A DNA stretch of 64,000 nucleotides from Vigna angularis (GCF_016808095.1 NC_068971.1:13156501-13220500), one strand, 5' to 3'. Counted from the first letter of the stretch, positions 23,268 to 33,633 are shown. Program-made: numbers and translations. Notes: a model not told the origin generated them from the letters alone.

Positions 23268-23731
23268 TGTTAGGTAAACTTTAAAAGGGTCCCATGTGTT
23301 TTTTTTTAATAATTGTAAAAGTAGAAAAGTAGTTTGTTTGCTCTTGCAAAGTCTTCTACAGCAGAAGCTTATGTACCTTGCAAGACTTTGGTGCACATGG
23401 TGATGCAAGCAACGTGTAAGATGGGTGGTGAAGTTTTGTTTTATGTGTGCAACTCACTTATAAAAGTGAAGTGAATAAGTGGTTGTAAGATATAACCACA
23501 GAGAAGAAAAAGAGCAAAGTGCAGCAATAGAGAGCTGTGTGAGTGTGTGGAAAAGAGAGGAAGAGAGCCACGGGAAAAATTGTTGTAGTGTGCACCACCG
23601 TGAAGAGAGAAAAATAGGGAGGGCCTGTGTTGTGTATTGGGTGTATTAGGAGTGTATCTTTGAGAGTCTAAGAGTGTTTCTTGTATTTCTGAAAATTTTT
23701 ATTTTCAATAAAAGTATATTTGATACCAACA
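23268..23731 (+). repeat. 3' LTR of the young Copia
   Basis: It matches the 5' LTR except for G/A and A/G substitutions (CTACAGCAG here; GAGCTGTG here) and one extra T in a T-run. The purine tract ACGGGGGAG lies just before it at about 23256-23264. Confidence 0.93.
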
Positions 23732-24125
23732 ATTTATATTTTATCACTAATATAATTTATATTTTATCACTAATATAATTTATATTAAGCTGTTGGATTA
23801 TAAGACAGTGATCTGGATGACCCTTTTTTATTTGGGATACAATGATGATATATTTTAATAATACAAATTCCAGGCATCATTGGAATCTATCCGCGATTCT
23901 CTTGCTGACGAGCTGGTTAAAATGACGGAACAGGTGAATTTTGCTTCCTGTTTACCACTTATGGGTCACGTTCCTTTTCATTAACCATGACATGTATATC
24001 ATATCTACCCTGCAGTGTGAGAAGTTGCTTGGGGACGCTGTTGTATTACCTGGCTTACTATCAGAGCTAGAAGCACTAAGGAGGAGGCAAGGAAGAATAC
24101 TGAATTCTAATGCACTTTTATTTAC

Positions 24126-24334
24126 TAGTGTATCTCTATTATGCAAAATATATTATTATTTATGTTGTAAATAATCCTTTTGTCTGTACTAAATCTTAAC
24201 GATGCATATTATTGATATTAACGTTGTTTACGATAAATAAGTTCTTATAATCTGCATTCTTCAAATATTATGTCTCATTTAAAAAATAGACAAACAGTAA
24301 GTCTTGAGAAGAAAAGCATACCTTTTTATATATA
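24126..24334. other. Outer CACTA interior without gene
   Basis: AT-rich sequence after the golgin homology and before the inner CACTA. Nothing recognisable. Confidence 0.4.
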
Positions 24335-24835
24335 CACTAGTAGAAAAATACCTTTTTATGACAGACCTATTATAACGGATAAAAATTATCCATTATAATA
24401 GGTTGACTGGTGACAGAATGGTAATAAAAGTAAAACATATTATAACGTAGTTTTGTAAATCCGTTATAATATGAAATGTGGTGGCAAACTTGTAAATAAA
24501 TTTAAAACATATTATAACGTAGATTTATATATCAGTTATAATTTCAAACACGGTGACAAACTTGTAAATAAATTGAAAACATATTATAACGGAGTTATAC
24601 ATATCTCTTATAATACATAAGAGGATTAGAAAACTTTGGTAATATATTAGAACTGATTTTAAAAAATATCTCATAATATCTCTCAAAATCTGATTTTTCT
24701 ATTTTCCTCAACAATTTCAGTCAGGTTAAAGTGTCGAAGTCTTCGCAAGCCCTAATTTCTCCTCACATTGAATTGATGGCGCGATCTTCCCACATTGTTG
24801 GCTCTCCATGGTCTTCCCACGCTCTCCATGTCGTG

Positions 24836-25403
24836 GTCTCGGAGGCGCCGGACAAGTAGTTTGTGTCACCGAAGCTTCCGATTACATCGCTTCCTGGCTC
24901 GTTAAGTTTCTTCTCGAATGTGGCTACACCGTCAAGGCCACCGTTCGCGACACGAGTATGTTTTTTTTACTTCTGTAATTTTTGTTTTCGTCAGTGATTA
25001 TTTGTGGTGATGCATTACTATTTGGAAGATTAAAGATTGGGAAATGTGTGATGTGTAGATGATCCCGAAAACGTAGATCACTTGCTCAGCCTTGATGGTG
25101 CGAATGAGAGATTGAATCTCGTCAAGGCGAATCTTCTAGAAGAAGGTTGCTTTGACTCTGCCGTTGAAGGTTGTCACGCTGTGTTTCACACTGCTTCTCC
25201 CTTTTTCAACGATGTCAAAGATCTGCAGGTTTGCTTCTTTTGCGATTTAATTTATGTATTTATTTTTTAATCTGTTTTGGCTGTGTAATATTTTGTTTTT
25301 AATTTATCTATTGCAGACTGAGTTGTTGGATCTGGCAATGAAGGGGACTCTGAATGTTCTGAAATCGTGTGTGAACTCGCCCACGCTGAAACGCGTCGTT
25401 TGA
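24836..25403 (+). pseudogene. Fragment of a CCR/phenylacetaldehyde reductase-like short-chain dehydrogenase
   Basis: Exons 24836-24955, 25059-25228 and 25317-25403 with GT-AG introns encode the N-terminal Rossmann half of the extended SDR family that includes cinnamoyl-CoA reductase-like and phenylacetaldehyde reductases ([72 protein letters not shown]). The cofactor motif VTGASGYIAS reads [10 protein letters not shown]: both key glycines are lost. A TGA directly follows KRVV. The catalytic YxxxK half is absent. Confidence 0.82.
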
Positions 25404-25463
25404 AATTCTTTTATTGCTGCAGTTGCATTCAGTTTTTGCTTTAATTGTAGAACTATTTTAGCG

Positions 25464-26015
25464 GTGGAGATTGCTAGAAGCATAATGTATTTCCATGAAG
25501 AGTGTGAGGCTTCAATCATTCACTGTGACATAAAGCCTCAAAACATCTTGGTGGATGAGTTTTGGATTGCCAAAATATCCGATTTTGAGCTTGCAAAACT
25601 TCTCATGCCCGATCAAACCAGAACCATGACAGGGGCAAGAGGAACAAGAGGGTACTTGGCCCTTGAATGGAACAAGAATGGCCCAATATCTGTCAAGACT
25701 GATGTTTATAGATACAGAATAATGCTGTTGGAAATTTTATGTTGCAGAAGAAACATCGAAGTTCATGCCCCTGAACCTGAGGCGGTTAGTCTCTGCTCTT
25801 GAGCTTATAACTGTTTTGTTGCAGGAAAACTCAATAAGCTTTTTCCTTGGGAAGTGGTGGATGACAAAACTGCCGTGGAAAATATGGTTAAAGTGGCACT
25901 TTGGTGTATCCAAGATGAACCTTTTCTTCGCCCAACAATGAAGAGTGTCGTATTGATGTTAGAAGGGGTCACTGACATAGAAATTCCTCCTTGTCCCGCT
26001 TCTAATTCTACTTGA
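25464..26015 (+). pseudogene. Fragment of a G-type lectin receptor-like kinase (LECRK) kinase domain
   Basis: It encodes the C-terminal half of a kinase: FHEECEASIIHCDIKPQNIL (HxD catalytic loop as HCD), the activation segment KISDFELAKLL where DFG has become DFE, GTRGYLALEW where APE has become ALE, then VALWCIQDEPFLRPTMKSVV and a natural-looking end PPCPASNST. A TGA at 25800-25802 replaces what is probably Trp in SLCSWAY. The lost Mg-binding glycine and stop make it inactive. It follows the reductase fragment directly, with an AG acceptor-like junction near 25463. Confidence 0.85.
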
Positions 26016-26680
26016 ATTTTCTCTGTTAAGAAATTTCGCAGTGTTCATGAATCATATGCTTTTCAGTTTATTTGTTTGTGGTTGTCTTACTGCCACTTGT
26101 TAGGCTTATTTTATGGTGCTGTTAAGGTAACAAGACAGAAGTTGAACTAGTAATGCATAAGGTTGGGATGGCATTGTTTGATTAATGTAGCCAACTCCAA
26201 CTAATGGGGTAAGGCTTATCTAATGAAGTTTGGTTTATTTAACATCAGTTTTAAAAAGATATCTGGATACTTATTACAATAATTTATTAGATATTATTTC
26301 TTAGCTTACTGTTTCTTATCCATGAATAGGTTGACATTTTGTTTCTCAAATATATTATTGCTGAGAGCAATTATGAGCAAAGAAGTTGAAAATATGCACT
26401 TTGGTGATGGTTCATGCATCAATAATGAATGTGGTGTAGTTGGCAACACTCTTCATAAAGAAGAAAATGGCAACATAGAAAAACAATTTCATAGTTGGGA
26501 GATGAAAGAAGAACCCGTGTAGGTGATCAAGATCAAGAAAGTTTTTCTAGTTATTTATGGAAAAGAAAATCATTTGTTCTAAAAATGATTTGTTCTTTTA
26601 ACTCTCTTAATTTTTAGAACCCCAAGGGTGTTGTTAAAACAGGATTATAATTTCATTGGAGGTTAATTATAATAATTTTT
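26016..26680. other. Inner Pack-CACTA body without identified gene
   Basis: One plus-strand frame (26322-26522, including KEVENMHFGDGSCINNECGV) has protein-like composition but matches no family I recognise. It might be a third captured piece. The rest is AT-rich. Confidence 0.35.
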
Positions 26681-27492
26681 TTTTTAAAAAAACATATATT
26701 ATAACGTACTAAACAATGTACGTTATAATATCTTTCGTGCATATTATAACTGATTTCAGAAATTACGTTATAATATGTTAATATAACGTAAATTTCTGCT
26801 ACGTTATAAAATGCGCAGACTTATTATATCGTCCAGAATTATATCTTCAGTAACTACGTTATAATAGATCATTTTTGTACGTTATAAAATGTGATTTTTC
26901 CACTAGTGATAAGGCGAGCTTAAATTTTATTCTCTTATTGACTAATTATAGTTCTATATTATGATTGGATGGTTAGTAATTGAATTTGCCGAAGTTGTTT
27001 CTTTTTCCCGCTTCAAATGTCTATAACTATTTTGAAAATAATGTAGTTTGAAATTGGAGTAAGTTGGATCTATGATTGTTCCCTATGAAGAAAATTTTGT
27101 TTATTTATTTAAGTGTGCCTTTGCTTTGGTTGGTTTAGTTATCATCACAAGATTGGTTTCTAATGTTTATATCTAATGTTTACGTGCACTTCTAGATTCA
27201 CCTAGTATCATTAGAAGAAAATTACTGGCAGTTTTGTTTAACCCCAGTTATTTTCGGCAGGTTTAGTAAAACCCTTACTAATACTGGTGGTTTTAGTAAA
27301 ATCCTGTTAATACCGGCGGTTTTTCAAAACCTCAGTTAATTGTAATGGTTTTTTAAAAACACTGCTGGTAATTACTTAGCGACGTAGGTTTTTCCAACGA
27401 TTTTTTTAACCACGAGTAACATATTTTTTGGAGGTTAAAACTGTTGGAAACGAAAAATATAACTCCCAGTAAAAATCTAATTTTTTGTAATG

Positions 27493-28899
27493 AATTTAAA
27501 CATTGAGAAACAATTTATTAACATTCCAGATTATTCAAATTGAAAAGTATAATTTCTATAGGTTTTCAAACCTCCTTATTCATTAACCACACTGATCTAT
27601 GTTATACAAAAGACAAACAATATTAGTTCAACTCAAAATTAGTACAATTAGCAAGTTTAGTTTAATTCAAAATTAGTACAATTTAATTCAAAATTAACAT
27701 GATTAGCAGTTCAATTCAGTACAATTACATTTAGTGTAGTATGATAAAAAAAAATTAGTTCAGTTTGTCTTAACAATTCTTTAATTCAGCTTAGTTTAGA
27801 GAAACTAGATTTTAGTTCAATAGTTTATAATAGTGCAGTTAAATTCAGTTCGTTTTTCCCACCCTACCATTTAATCAGTTAGTATTGTTTTTCTTTTAGT
27901 GGGATTATGTTTGGTTTATCATCACAATAATTTGACCATAAATTGTACCGATAACAATAATATCAAGAGTTTCAATAATTATTTCATTTTAAATTCCAAC
28001 AAATTGGTTATATTGAATGGGGTCACTTCGGACTAATTTGGCTGGATGTTATTTATTTTAACGGATTTTCCACATGTTCTTTAGTCAACTAGTTTTGAGA
28101 GTTGACCAAAGTCTAGTATTTGAACTAAGTTTATTTGCAAACACTTCAAGAAAAAAACCTTTAAAATTAATTTATTTACTATTTAAATTAAAAATTTAGA
28201 AAATTTATATGAGAAAGCTTCTAAAAATTAACTTAGACATTAATCAACTTAATTTATAAAACATATTTATTTTATTTTTCATTCTTGTTTTTCTTTTATA
28301 AAAAATATTATGCGAGAAATTTATCCTAAAATATTCGTAGTTTAATTTTGACCGTGATGGTTTGAAGCGTTCATCATGTTATCATAAGAAAACAATTTGG
28401 AAAATCTAAATACTTATTTTCAAAAGAGAGTAGAATTATAAATTTTAACCAATTACAAAGTTGATGGGTTCTTTTAGCCGTAGTAAAAAGTCCATTCGGC
28501 GATATGTCTCTTCCTTCATTTTTTTCTTTTTCTCATCTTCTCCTTCTTTTTCTCTTCTTTTCCTTCATTGTCGTCACTACCTATGCCTTTATCCTATTAG
28601 CATCGCCTTCATTGCCGCTGGCGTTGACTCTACGACAACCATGATTATCATGGACTCCTCTTTATCAATAAAAATATTTAATTCACCAACCAATTTTATC
28701 AATTAATTTATTATTGTCAGAGTTATCAATTAATCATTAAAATTTTGAAATTTATTATTAACTCTAGTAAAAAAAGTTTCTAACGTGCTATATATATGTT
28801 TCGATTTCGTAAAAACCAAAGAGTATAAAAACACGATGGCAGTTTTGTAATAATAGCCAAAGTTTCTAACGTGCTTTATTGCCTCGATTAAAACAGCAA
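27493..28899. other. No gene seen
   Basis: AT-rich intergenic DNA with many AATTCAAAATTAGTACAAT-like short repeats around 27625-27720. The plus-strand frame 28461-28706 is phenylalanine/serine-rich low complexity and is not supported as a gene. Confidence 0.45.
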
Positions 28900-29400
28900 C
28901 TGATGCATAAAACCCTACCCCAACCACCTACCCTATCTACAAATCAGACTTCTCGTCTGACACATTTTTGGGAATAGCATTCTGCCTCGGTTATCTATCA
29001 ACCGAAGCATATAACTCTGCAAAATCCCTCTGCAAGCACTGATATCCTATGAAAAATCCCAAAGCAGGGCATAGTGCCTCGGTTGTGCTCAGAATCAAGG
29101 CGGTATGTCCTACCACAACTCATCAACCTCTAAAACTGAACGTTTCAAAATCCATTTTGGCAAGCTGTATTGCCTCGGTTCCCGCCTAGTCGATGTCGTA
29201 AGGGATTTAGGTTTCAGTTTGCCCACGGACCGAGGCATATACATTGGCTATAATTTCAAAATTGCTATTACAAAATGTATTTTGAATTTTTTTTAAGGGT
29301 TTAGCCATTAGTTAACTATACAACCGAGGTAGTAGAGTGCCTATTGCCTCGGTTATTTTGAGGAATTGAGGTAGTAGCTCTTTCGTATGTTAAAAATTGA
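28900..29400. repeat. Palindromic CCTCGGTT repeat cluster B
   Basis: TGCCTCGGTT units at about 28982, 29072, 29170 and 29344 pair with inverse units such as ACCGAGGCATATA near 29229 and AACCGAGGTAGTAG near 29322. Same motif as clusters A and C. Spacing is irregular, 20-90 bp. Confidence 0.6.
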
Positions 29401-29830
29401 GAGAGTGAAAATAGAACACCATTTTCATTTCTTGCTTGCATGATCTTCTTCCTCGCTGTGAACGTTTCTGCGCCCTCCACTACTCCCTCTACCAGTCTCA
29501 AATGACTCAACCACGGTGCCTGCATTTGTGTCGCGCTCACGGCAATGCATCTCGCTGCCTCCAATGACACCGTTGCTCTCTCCACCACTTCTCCCTTCGT
29601 CGTCTTCAACGACCACAATGCCTCCATTTCTCTCTGCCTGCATCGACGTTTCTGCGTCGCTACTCTCCCCGCCGGTGCTCCCTCCGTCGCTGCCTCCAAC
29701 GTCTCCACCGGTGCCTCGTGAACGAACTTTGAAGCTACCTTGGAGTTTTTGATCGAACGAATTGGTCTCCACGCTGCCTCCATATCTTTCATGCATTGCT
29801 CTCAACTTCGCTGCTAGTTAGTTCATTGCA
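29401..29830. other. GC-richer segment with open frames, unidentified
   Basis: Overlapping frames on both strands (minus 29316-29792 and 29425-29805; plus 29516-29752) arise from a pyrimidine-rich, CTCC/CGCC-repetitive stretch. No family is recognised. It may be interior of the element that carries cluster B. Confidence 0.35.
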
Positions 29831-29860
29831 CAAGTTTGTTTCTGTGTTTGGTAATATGTG

Positions 29861-30105
29861 TTTGATAAGTATTTTGGTATTGATATATTGGTGATTTAAT
29901 TATCAATTTTATTGTTATTTGGTGATTAAGATGAATATGAATTTGATAATTATTGTTGTGAGATTGATATATTGGTGATAGGATTATGAATTTTATTATT
30001 ATTTGGTGATTAATATGAATATGTGTTTGATAATTATTGTTGCGAGATTGATGTATTGGTTATAGGACTAGCAATTTTATTGTTATTTGATGATTAGATT
30101 GATGT
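29861..30105. repeat. Tandem repeat, three units of about 82 bp
   Basis: Units begin TTTGATAA at 29861, 29942 and 30026 (lengths 81, 84 and about 80 bp), each containing GATATATTGGTGAT-like and TTATTTGGTGATTA-like segments with scattered differences. Confidence 0.7.
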
Positions 30106-30336
30106 TGCATATGTAGCTATTTGTTTGCTTGAATATATATTGTTGTTGTGAATTAGGCTTAGTTTCCTGTTTGAGATTCAATATAAAAATTATTTACTAT
30201 CTCCAGATTTTTTTGAACAAAGGTACTTTTTAGAAATGGTTAGGGAGGAGATGATAGTAATAATTTACAAGTATTGAATCTTGAATTGTCCGGTTGGACA
30301 GTTTAAGAAGAGTAATTTATCAGCATATAGTGTGAA

Positions 30337-30679
30337 GGGTCATAACATGTCCAATATGTGAAGAAAATACTACAACTCATAAATTAAAACACGGAAGGAA
30401 GATAGTGTATATGCGTCATCGGAGATTTTTACAACCTAATCATCCATATTGAAGGTTAAAAAAAGCATTCAATGGACAACAAGAGAAAGGCGATACACCA
30501 ATTCCACTTACTAGCCTTGAAGTCCTTGAAAAAGTTAATAAAGTGCTTTATGTATTTTGGAAAGCATCCAAGAAGTCATCTGTAACAAACACTTGGAAGA
30601 AGAAATCAATATTCTTTTATCTTCCATATTGGTCAAAGTTAGATGTTAGACATTGCATAAATGTGATGCATGTAGAGAA
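30337..30679 (+). pseudogene. CACTA tnp2 fragment, 5' part
   Basis: The frame 30543-30679 gives VLYVFWKASKKSSVTNTWKK then YLPYWSKLDVRHCINVMHVE, the tnp2 segment that ends in the MHVEKN motif. Upstream frames (MRHRRFLQPNHPY, LTSLEVLEKVNK) fit the same protein with stops between. The insertion begins directly after the MHVE codons. Confidence 0.8.
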
Positions 30680-30799
30680 CACTACAGGAAAGAGCGTTAT
30701 TATCGACGAGTATTTACCGACGGCCTTTAGGCCTTCGGAAAAATGTTGTTGGCATAATATACCGAAGGCATGTAGGTCTTCGGTAATGTCAGCGATGGG

Positions 30800-32407
30800 T
30801 TAAATTAGAAATTTGCGTTTGTTTGCCCCAAATTCCCAAATTTCAGAATTCCCTCTCTGCCCTTCTTTCGTCTCCCCAATTTTAGAAATCCCTCTCTCCC
30901 CTTCCCTGGTCTATTCGTTATTGCCCTAAGTTGAAGTTGGTCACCCTAAGCCATTGTCGTGTTGCTAACGCGAAGGTGGGTTCGTTGGTGGCTATTACTT
31001 TATGGTTTGTGTGGCTAGGGTTCGTGGCGCTTGCGGTAAGGTGGTGACTCGTAGAAGTTGGCGTTTACGTTAGGGGTGGTGGCGGTTAGTCAATTCAACA
31101 CTGCAGTTTGACGGTGCACGTTTGGTGGTGTAGACGCTGATGGAGGTTCGTTGTTGGGTGGCGCTCTTTCATTCCCTACTCTCTGTTCCATGCAGTTTGT
31201 TGGTTTGAAGCGTGAGGTTGTCACGCTAAAGCGGTTTGAAGCAGTTGTTGTTGCGGATGCTGACGATGGCTGGTTTGCGGCTAGAGTTCATGTTTTGGTC
31301 CTTGTGAGTGTTGTGACAGGGGTAGGCGTTTTTGGGGGTTGGCGTGTCGAGGGCGTTGTAGTGAAGTGGTGTTGACTGATGCGTAGTGCTCAATTGCCAC
31401 AACAAAAGGCCGTGTTTTGGTCTGATGTGAGATTAGTCTTCAACTTACTGACTAGTTGTACTAATGCAGTGTTGTTGTATCCTATGTTGAGTGCATAATT
31501 GCTTGTGGTAGATTGTATGTTAGATTTGGGTTGTATATGAGGATGTTGGCTGATGCGTACTTCATCTTGGGTGTGAATGCTTTAGTAGTGAGTAAATGTT
31601 ATTTGATGAGATGATTCTAGTATGTGATATTTCAAAGTGCCTTTGTACCTGTCGTGGTGCCTCGTTAACCTATTAAGGGTGTCTCTGTTGTGAATCCTTC
31701 CTGTCTATTCTAGTGGGTATTTATGGGTTAATAGTTTATGTATTTATGGATTAAAGTTGACTGAAATTAACTAAATGCTATCTTGGGCAGTTTATTTGGA
31801 GACGGGTACAATTTTGATTGGTGACTGATGTTTTTTATTTCCTGTTTCTTAGAGATAAGAAATATAAAAGTGAATATGTGTACTCTGTTCTACATGTACA
31901 GTGATGATAGAATGTGGAATGATTGGGTTAAATCGTGTAAAATTATTGCTTGAGTCATGAAATAGATGTGGTAAGATACTCTATTTTAAATGTGGAAGTG
32001 ATACATGCCAAGATTTAATCCATGTGTATTGTAATAATGTATTGGCTGTGAAGAGAGCATGGTGCCGTGAGCAAGCGTTATTGGAATGTTGTCTTGTCAC
32101 TTTTAAATGCATTAAATGAGATGATGGATGATAACCAAATGATAAATGTTGTAGTATAGGTAAATAAAACTGAGTTGTAGGTAAGTTTGAATAAAGTTGC
32201 ATGATCGATCTATTGTGTCTCTTTATATGTATAGTTAATATAAGTTGGCTATGGATGCTTTGGTTGTGTGTGATCGGTCCGATCATAAATGTTGTGAGTA
32301 CTATAATATGACATGAATGGCTAATCTTTGGATTTCATATTAGATGCTACACATCAGTTATTGTGACTGCATGAACTCTGTTGCATGTTTTTCTTAGAGG
32401 TTGTTGT
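30800..32407. other. Interior of the 4-kb insertion, gene-like but unidentified
   Basis: GC-richer DNA around 30830-31400 resembles a 5' leader with an open frame (31151-31375), followed by AT-rich intron-like sequence. No conserved domain could be named. It could be the front of a captured gene whose terminal exon is at 34152-34283. Confidence 0.35.
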
Positions 32408-33630
32408 CACTAGTACAGAAAGAAAGGGCTTTAGACGTCTGTTACTTTGGGCTTTTAACGTCATATCCCGATCCAACGTCTTTACAGGTGACATTAATGG
32501 GACGTCAGACTCTTATTAAAGACGTCGAATTACACCAAAACTGACGTCTAAGGGCACTATAGACGTCGAACATGGCATTAATCGACGTCTGCAGCAGCTC
32601 GTGTCTTTGGGTAGCGTAATAGCACCTTCTTCCTTTGCTAGTTTCCTCATAAGAAAAGCTTGCGTCTTTTGAATATGTAGTGACATTTCAACCGAAAACC
32701 AAATCTGGGTCCTTGTCTAGTTCCATTCCAACCGCCAATGAAAAAGAATACAGTGACATGAGAACTAGACAAGGACCAGGTTCGATTTTGGGTTGAAATG
32801 ATATAAGAGATACAAAAGACGCAAACTTTTCTTACGAGGAAACTAGCAAAGGGAGAAGGTGCTACTACGCTCCCTAAAGACACGAGAAAAACTACACGAA
32901 AACACAACGAAAAATCATTTTAATCGGTTCAAATGGAACATAATCCATCAAAGACTAATTTAATAGAAGTAAAATTAAATTTAAATGGTTCAAAAGAGCT
33001 AAAACGCACCTCGAAATGCAATGTCACAGAGAGAAAAGGCGAGGAGAAAGATGGTGAAGTGTGCGTAACTGCAGGTTCGTGATTTCTGATTTAATAGGAA
33101 TCAAGACGTTGGTGCCCCTAGTGCCAGACGTCTATTCTCGACTAGACGTCGGGGACCTCACTAATATGACGTCCATTTGATTTAAAAATAAGTATTCGCA
33201 ATGTATATAAACGTCGGACATCACGGGATCCGACGTCTAAATGGCGGAAAAAATGACTTTTCACATTCTAGCGCATATAGACATATGTTAGGAGTGTGCC
33301 CGACATCTAGGTTAACTTTTCACCTACCGTATCAGCCATGTAGACGTCTGTTATAGGGGGTCGACGTCTATAATCGCATATAGACGTCAAAGATGGTGGG
33401 ATCAGACGTTTATATGACAAAAAAAATGACTTTTCACCTACCTATTAGGCATATAGACGTCGGGTAGGGGGGACCCTGACGTCTATAATATTATAGACGT
33501 TGGGGCCCCTCCTAATTGACGTCTAGATGCCCAACTTATTTACGAAAATGCCACCGGTCAATAATTTACATTGGTTATTTTGTGGTTTGACGTCTACGGG
33601 GTGACGTTAAAAGCCAATTCTGCACTAGTG
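32408..33630. mobile_element. Non-autonomous CACTA element, 1.2 kb, TSD TGT
   Basis: Left end CACTAGTACAGAAAGAAAGG; right end read on the minus strand CACTAGTGCAGAATTGGCTT. Identical 3-bp TGT flanks at 32405-32407 and 33631-33633. GACGTC-containing units (TAGACGTC, GACGTCTA) recur along both halves, as subterminal transposase-binding repeats do in this superfamily. It has no coding capacity. It contains a 289-bp hairpin. Confidence 0.9.
32598..32886. repeat. Long inverted repeat (hairpin) inside the 1.2-kb CACTA
   Basis: Arm 32598-32723 is matched in reverse complement by 32762-32886 with a 38-base loop. Shared runs include CTAGTTTCCTC and GGTCCTTGTCTAGTTC (inverted in the right arm as GAACTAGACAAGGACC). 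Mismatches are scattered over the ~125-bp arms. A transcript would fold into a long imperfect duplex. Confidence 0.85.
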
Positions 33631-33633
33631 TGT

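Larger units (their letters stand above)
18671..23731 (+). mobile_element. Full-length young Copia retrotransposon with a damaged polyprotein
   Basis: The element is 5061 bp with LTRs of 463 and 464 bp and a perfect 5-bp target duplication ATTTA (18666-18670 and 23732-23736). It has a textbook initiator-Met primer site and a purine tract. Gene order is gag, protease, integrase, RT, RNase H (Copia). I count two substitutions and one T-run length difference between LTRs. The interior nonetheless carries two frameshifts and two stops, so it probably moved using proteins from another copy. Confidence 0.95.
18334..24125 (+). pseudogene. Golgin candidate 5 (TMF-like) gene fragment, three exons, split by a Copia
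   Basis: Exon 18334-18554 encodes SPYYVKSMTLSSFEAALRQK then EGELASYMSRL, exon 23874-23933 ASLESIRDSLADELVKMTEQ, and exon 24016 to about 24105-24125 CEKLLGDAVVLPGLLSELEA then LRRRQ. These are consecutive coiled-coil segments of plant golgin candidate 5, a Golgi-associated tether related to TATA-element modulatory factor. All boundaries are good GT-AG sites. The Copia at 18671-23731 lies in the first of the two introns. After LRRRQGR the sequence leaves homology. Start and remainder of this large gene are absent, so it is a captured fragment. Confidence 0.82.
24335..26908. mobile_element. Inner Pack-CACTA element with reductase and kinase fragments
   Basis: Left end CACTAGTAGAAAAATACC; right end on the minus strand CACTAGTGGAAAAATCAC. 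Flanking 3-bp duplications are identical (ATA at 24332-24334 and 26909-26911). TATTATAACG-type subterminal motifs occur repeatedly inside each end (about 24365-24600 and 26690-26885) in opposite orientation. No transposase is present, so it is non-autonomous. The 2.57-kb body carries fragments of two unrelated host genes in the same orientation. Confidence 0.88.
16555..27492. mobile_element. Gene-fragment-carrying CACTA element (Pack-CACTA), outer, 10.9 kb
   Basis: The left end is CACTACAAAAATATTG. The right end read on the minus strand is CATTACAAAAAATTAG, an imperfect terminal inverted repeat. Both are flanked by the same 3-bp AAT (16552-16554 and 27493-27495), the target size of CACTA transposons. 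Subterminal GGCGGTTTT-type motifs occur just inside both ends (16590-16650; 27230-27330). No transposase gene remains. The cargo comprises intron-containing fragments of an RD19-type cysteine protease and golgin candidate 5. A Copia element and a second CACTA were inserted later. Without those two and their target duplications it would be about 3.3 kb. Confidence 0.75.

Noticed and set aside
28461..28706. Plus-strand frame of 81 residues
   Set aside because: Phe/Ser-rich low complexity from a TTCTTT-rich tract.
29316..29805. Overlapping 126-158-residue frames on the minus strand
   Set aside because: Low-complexity, no domain, open on both strands because of a CTCC/CGCC-rich composition. Kept only as an unidentified segment.
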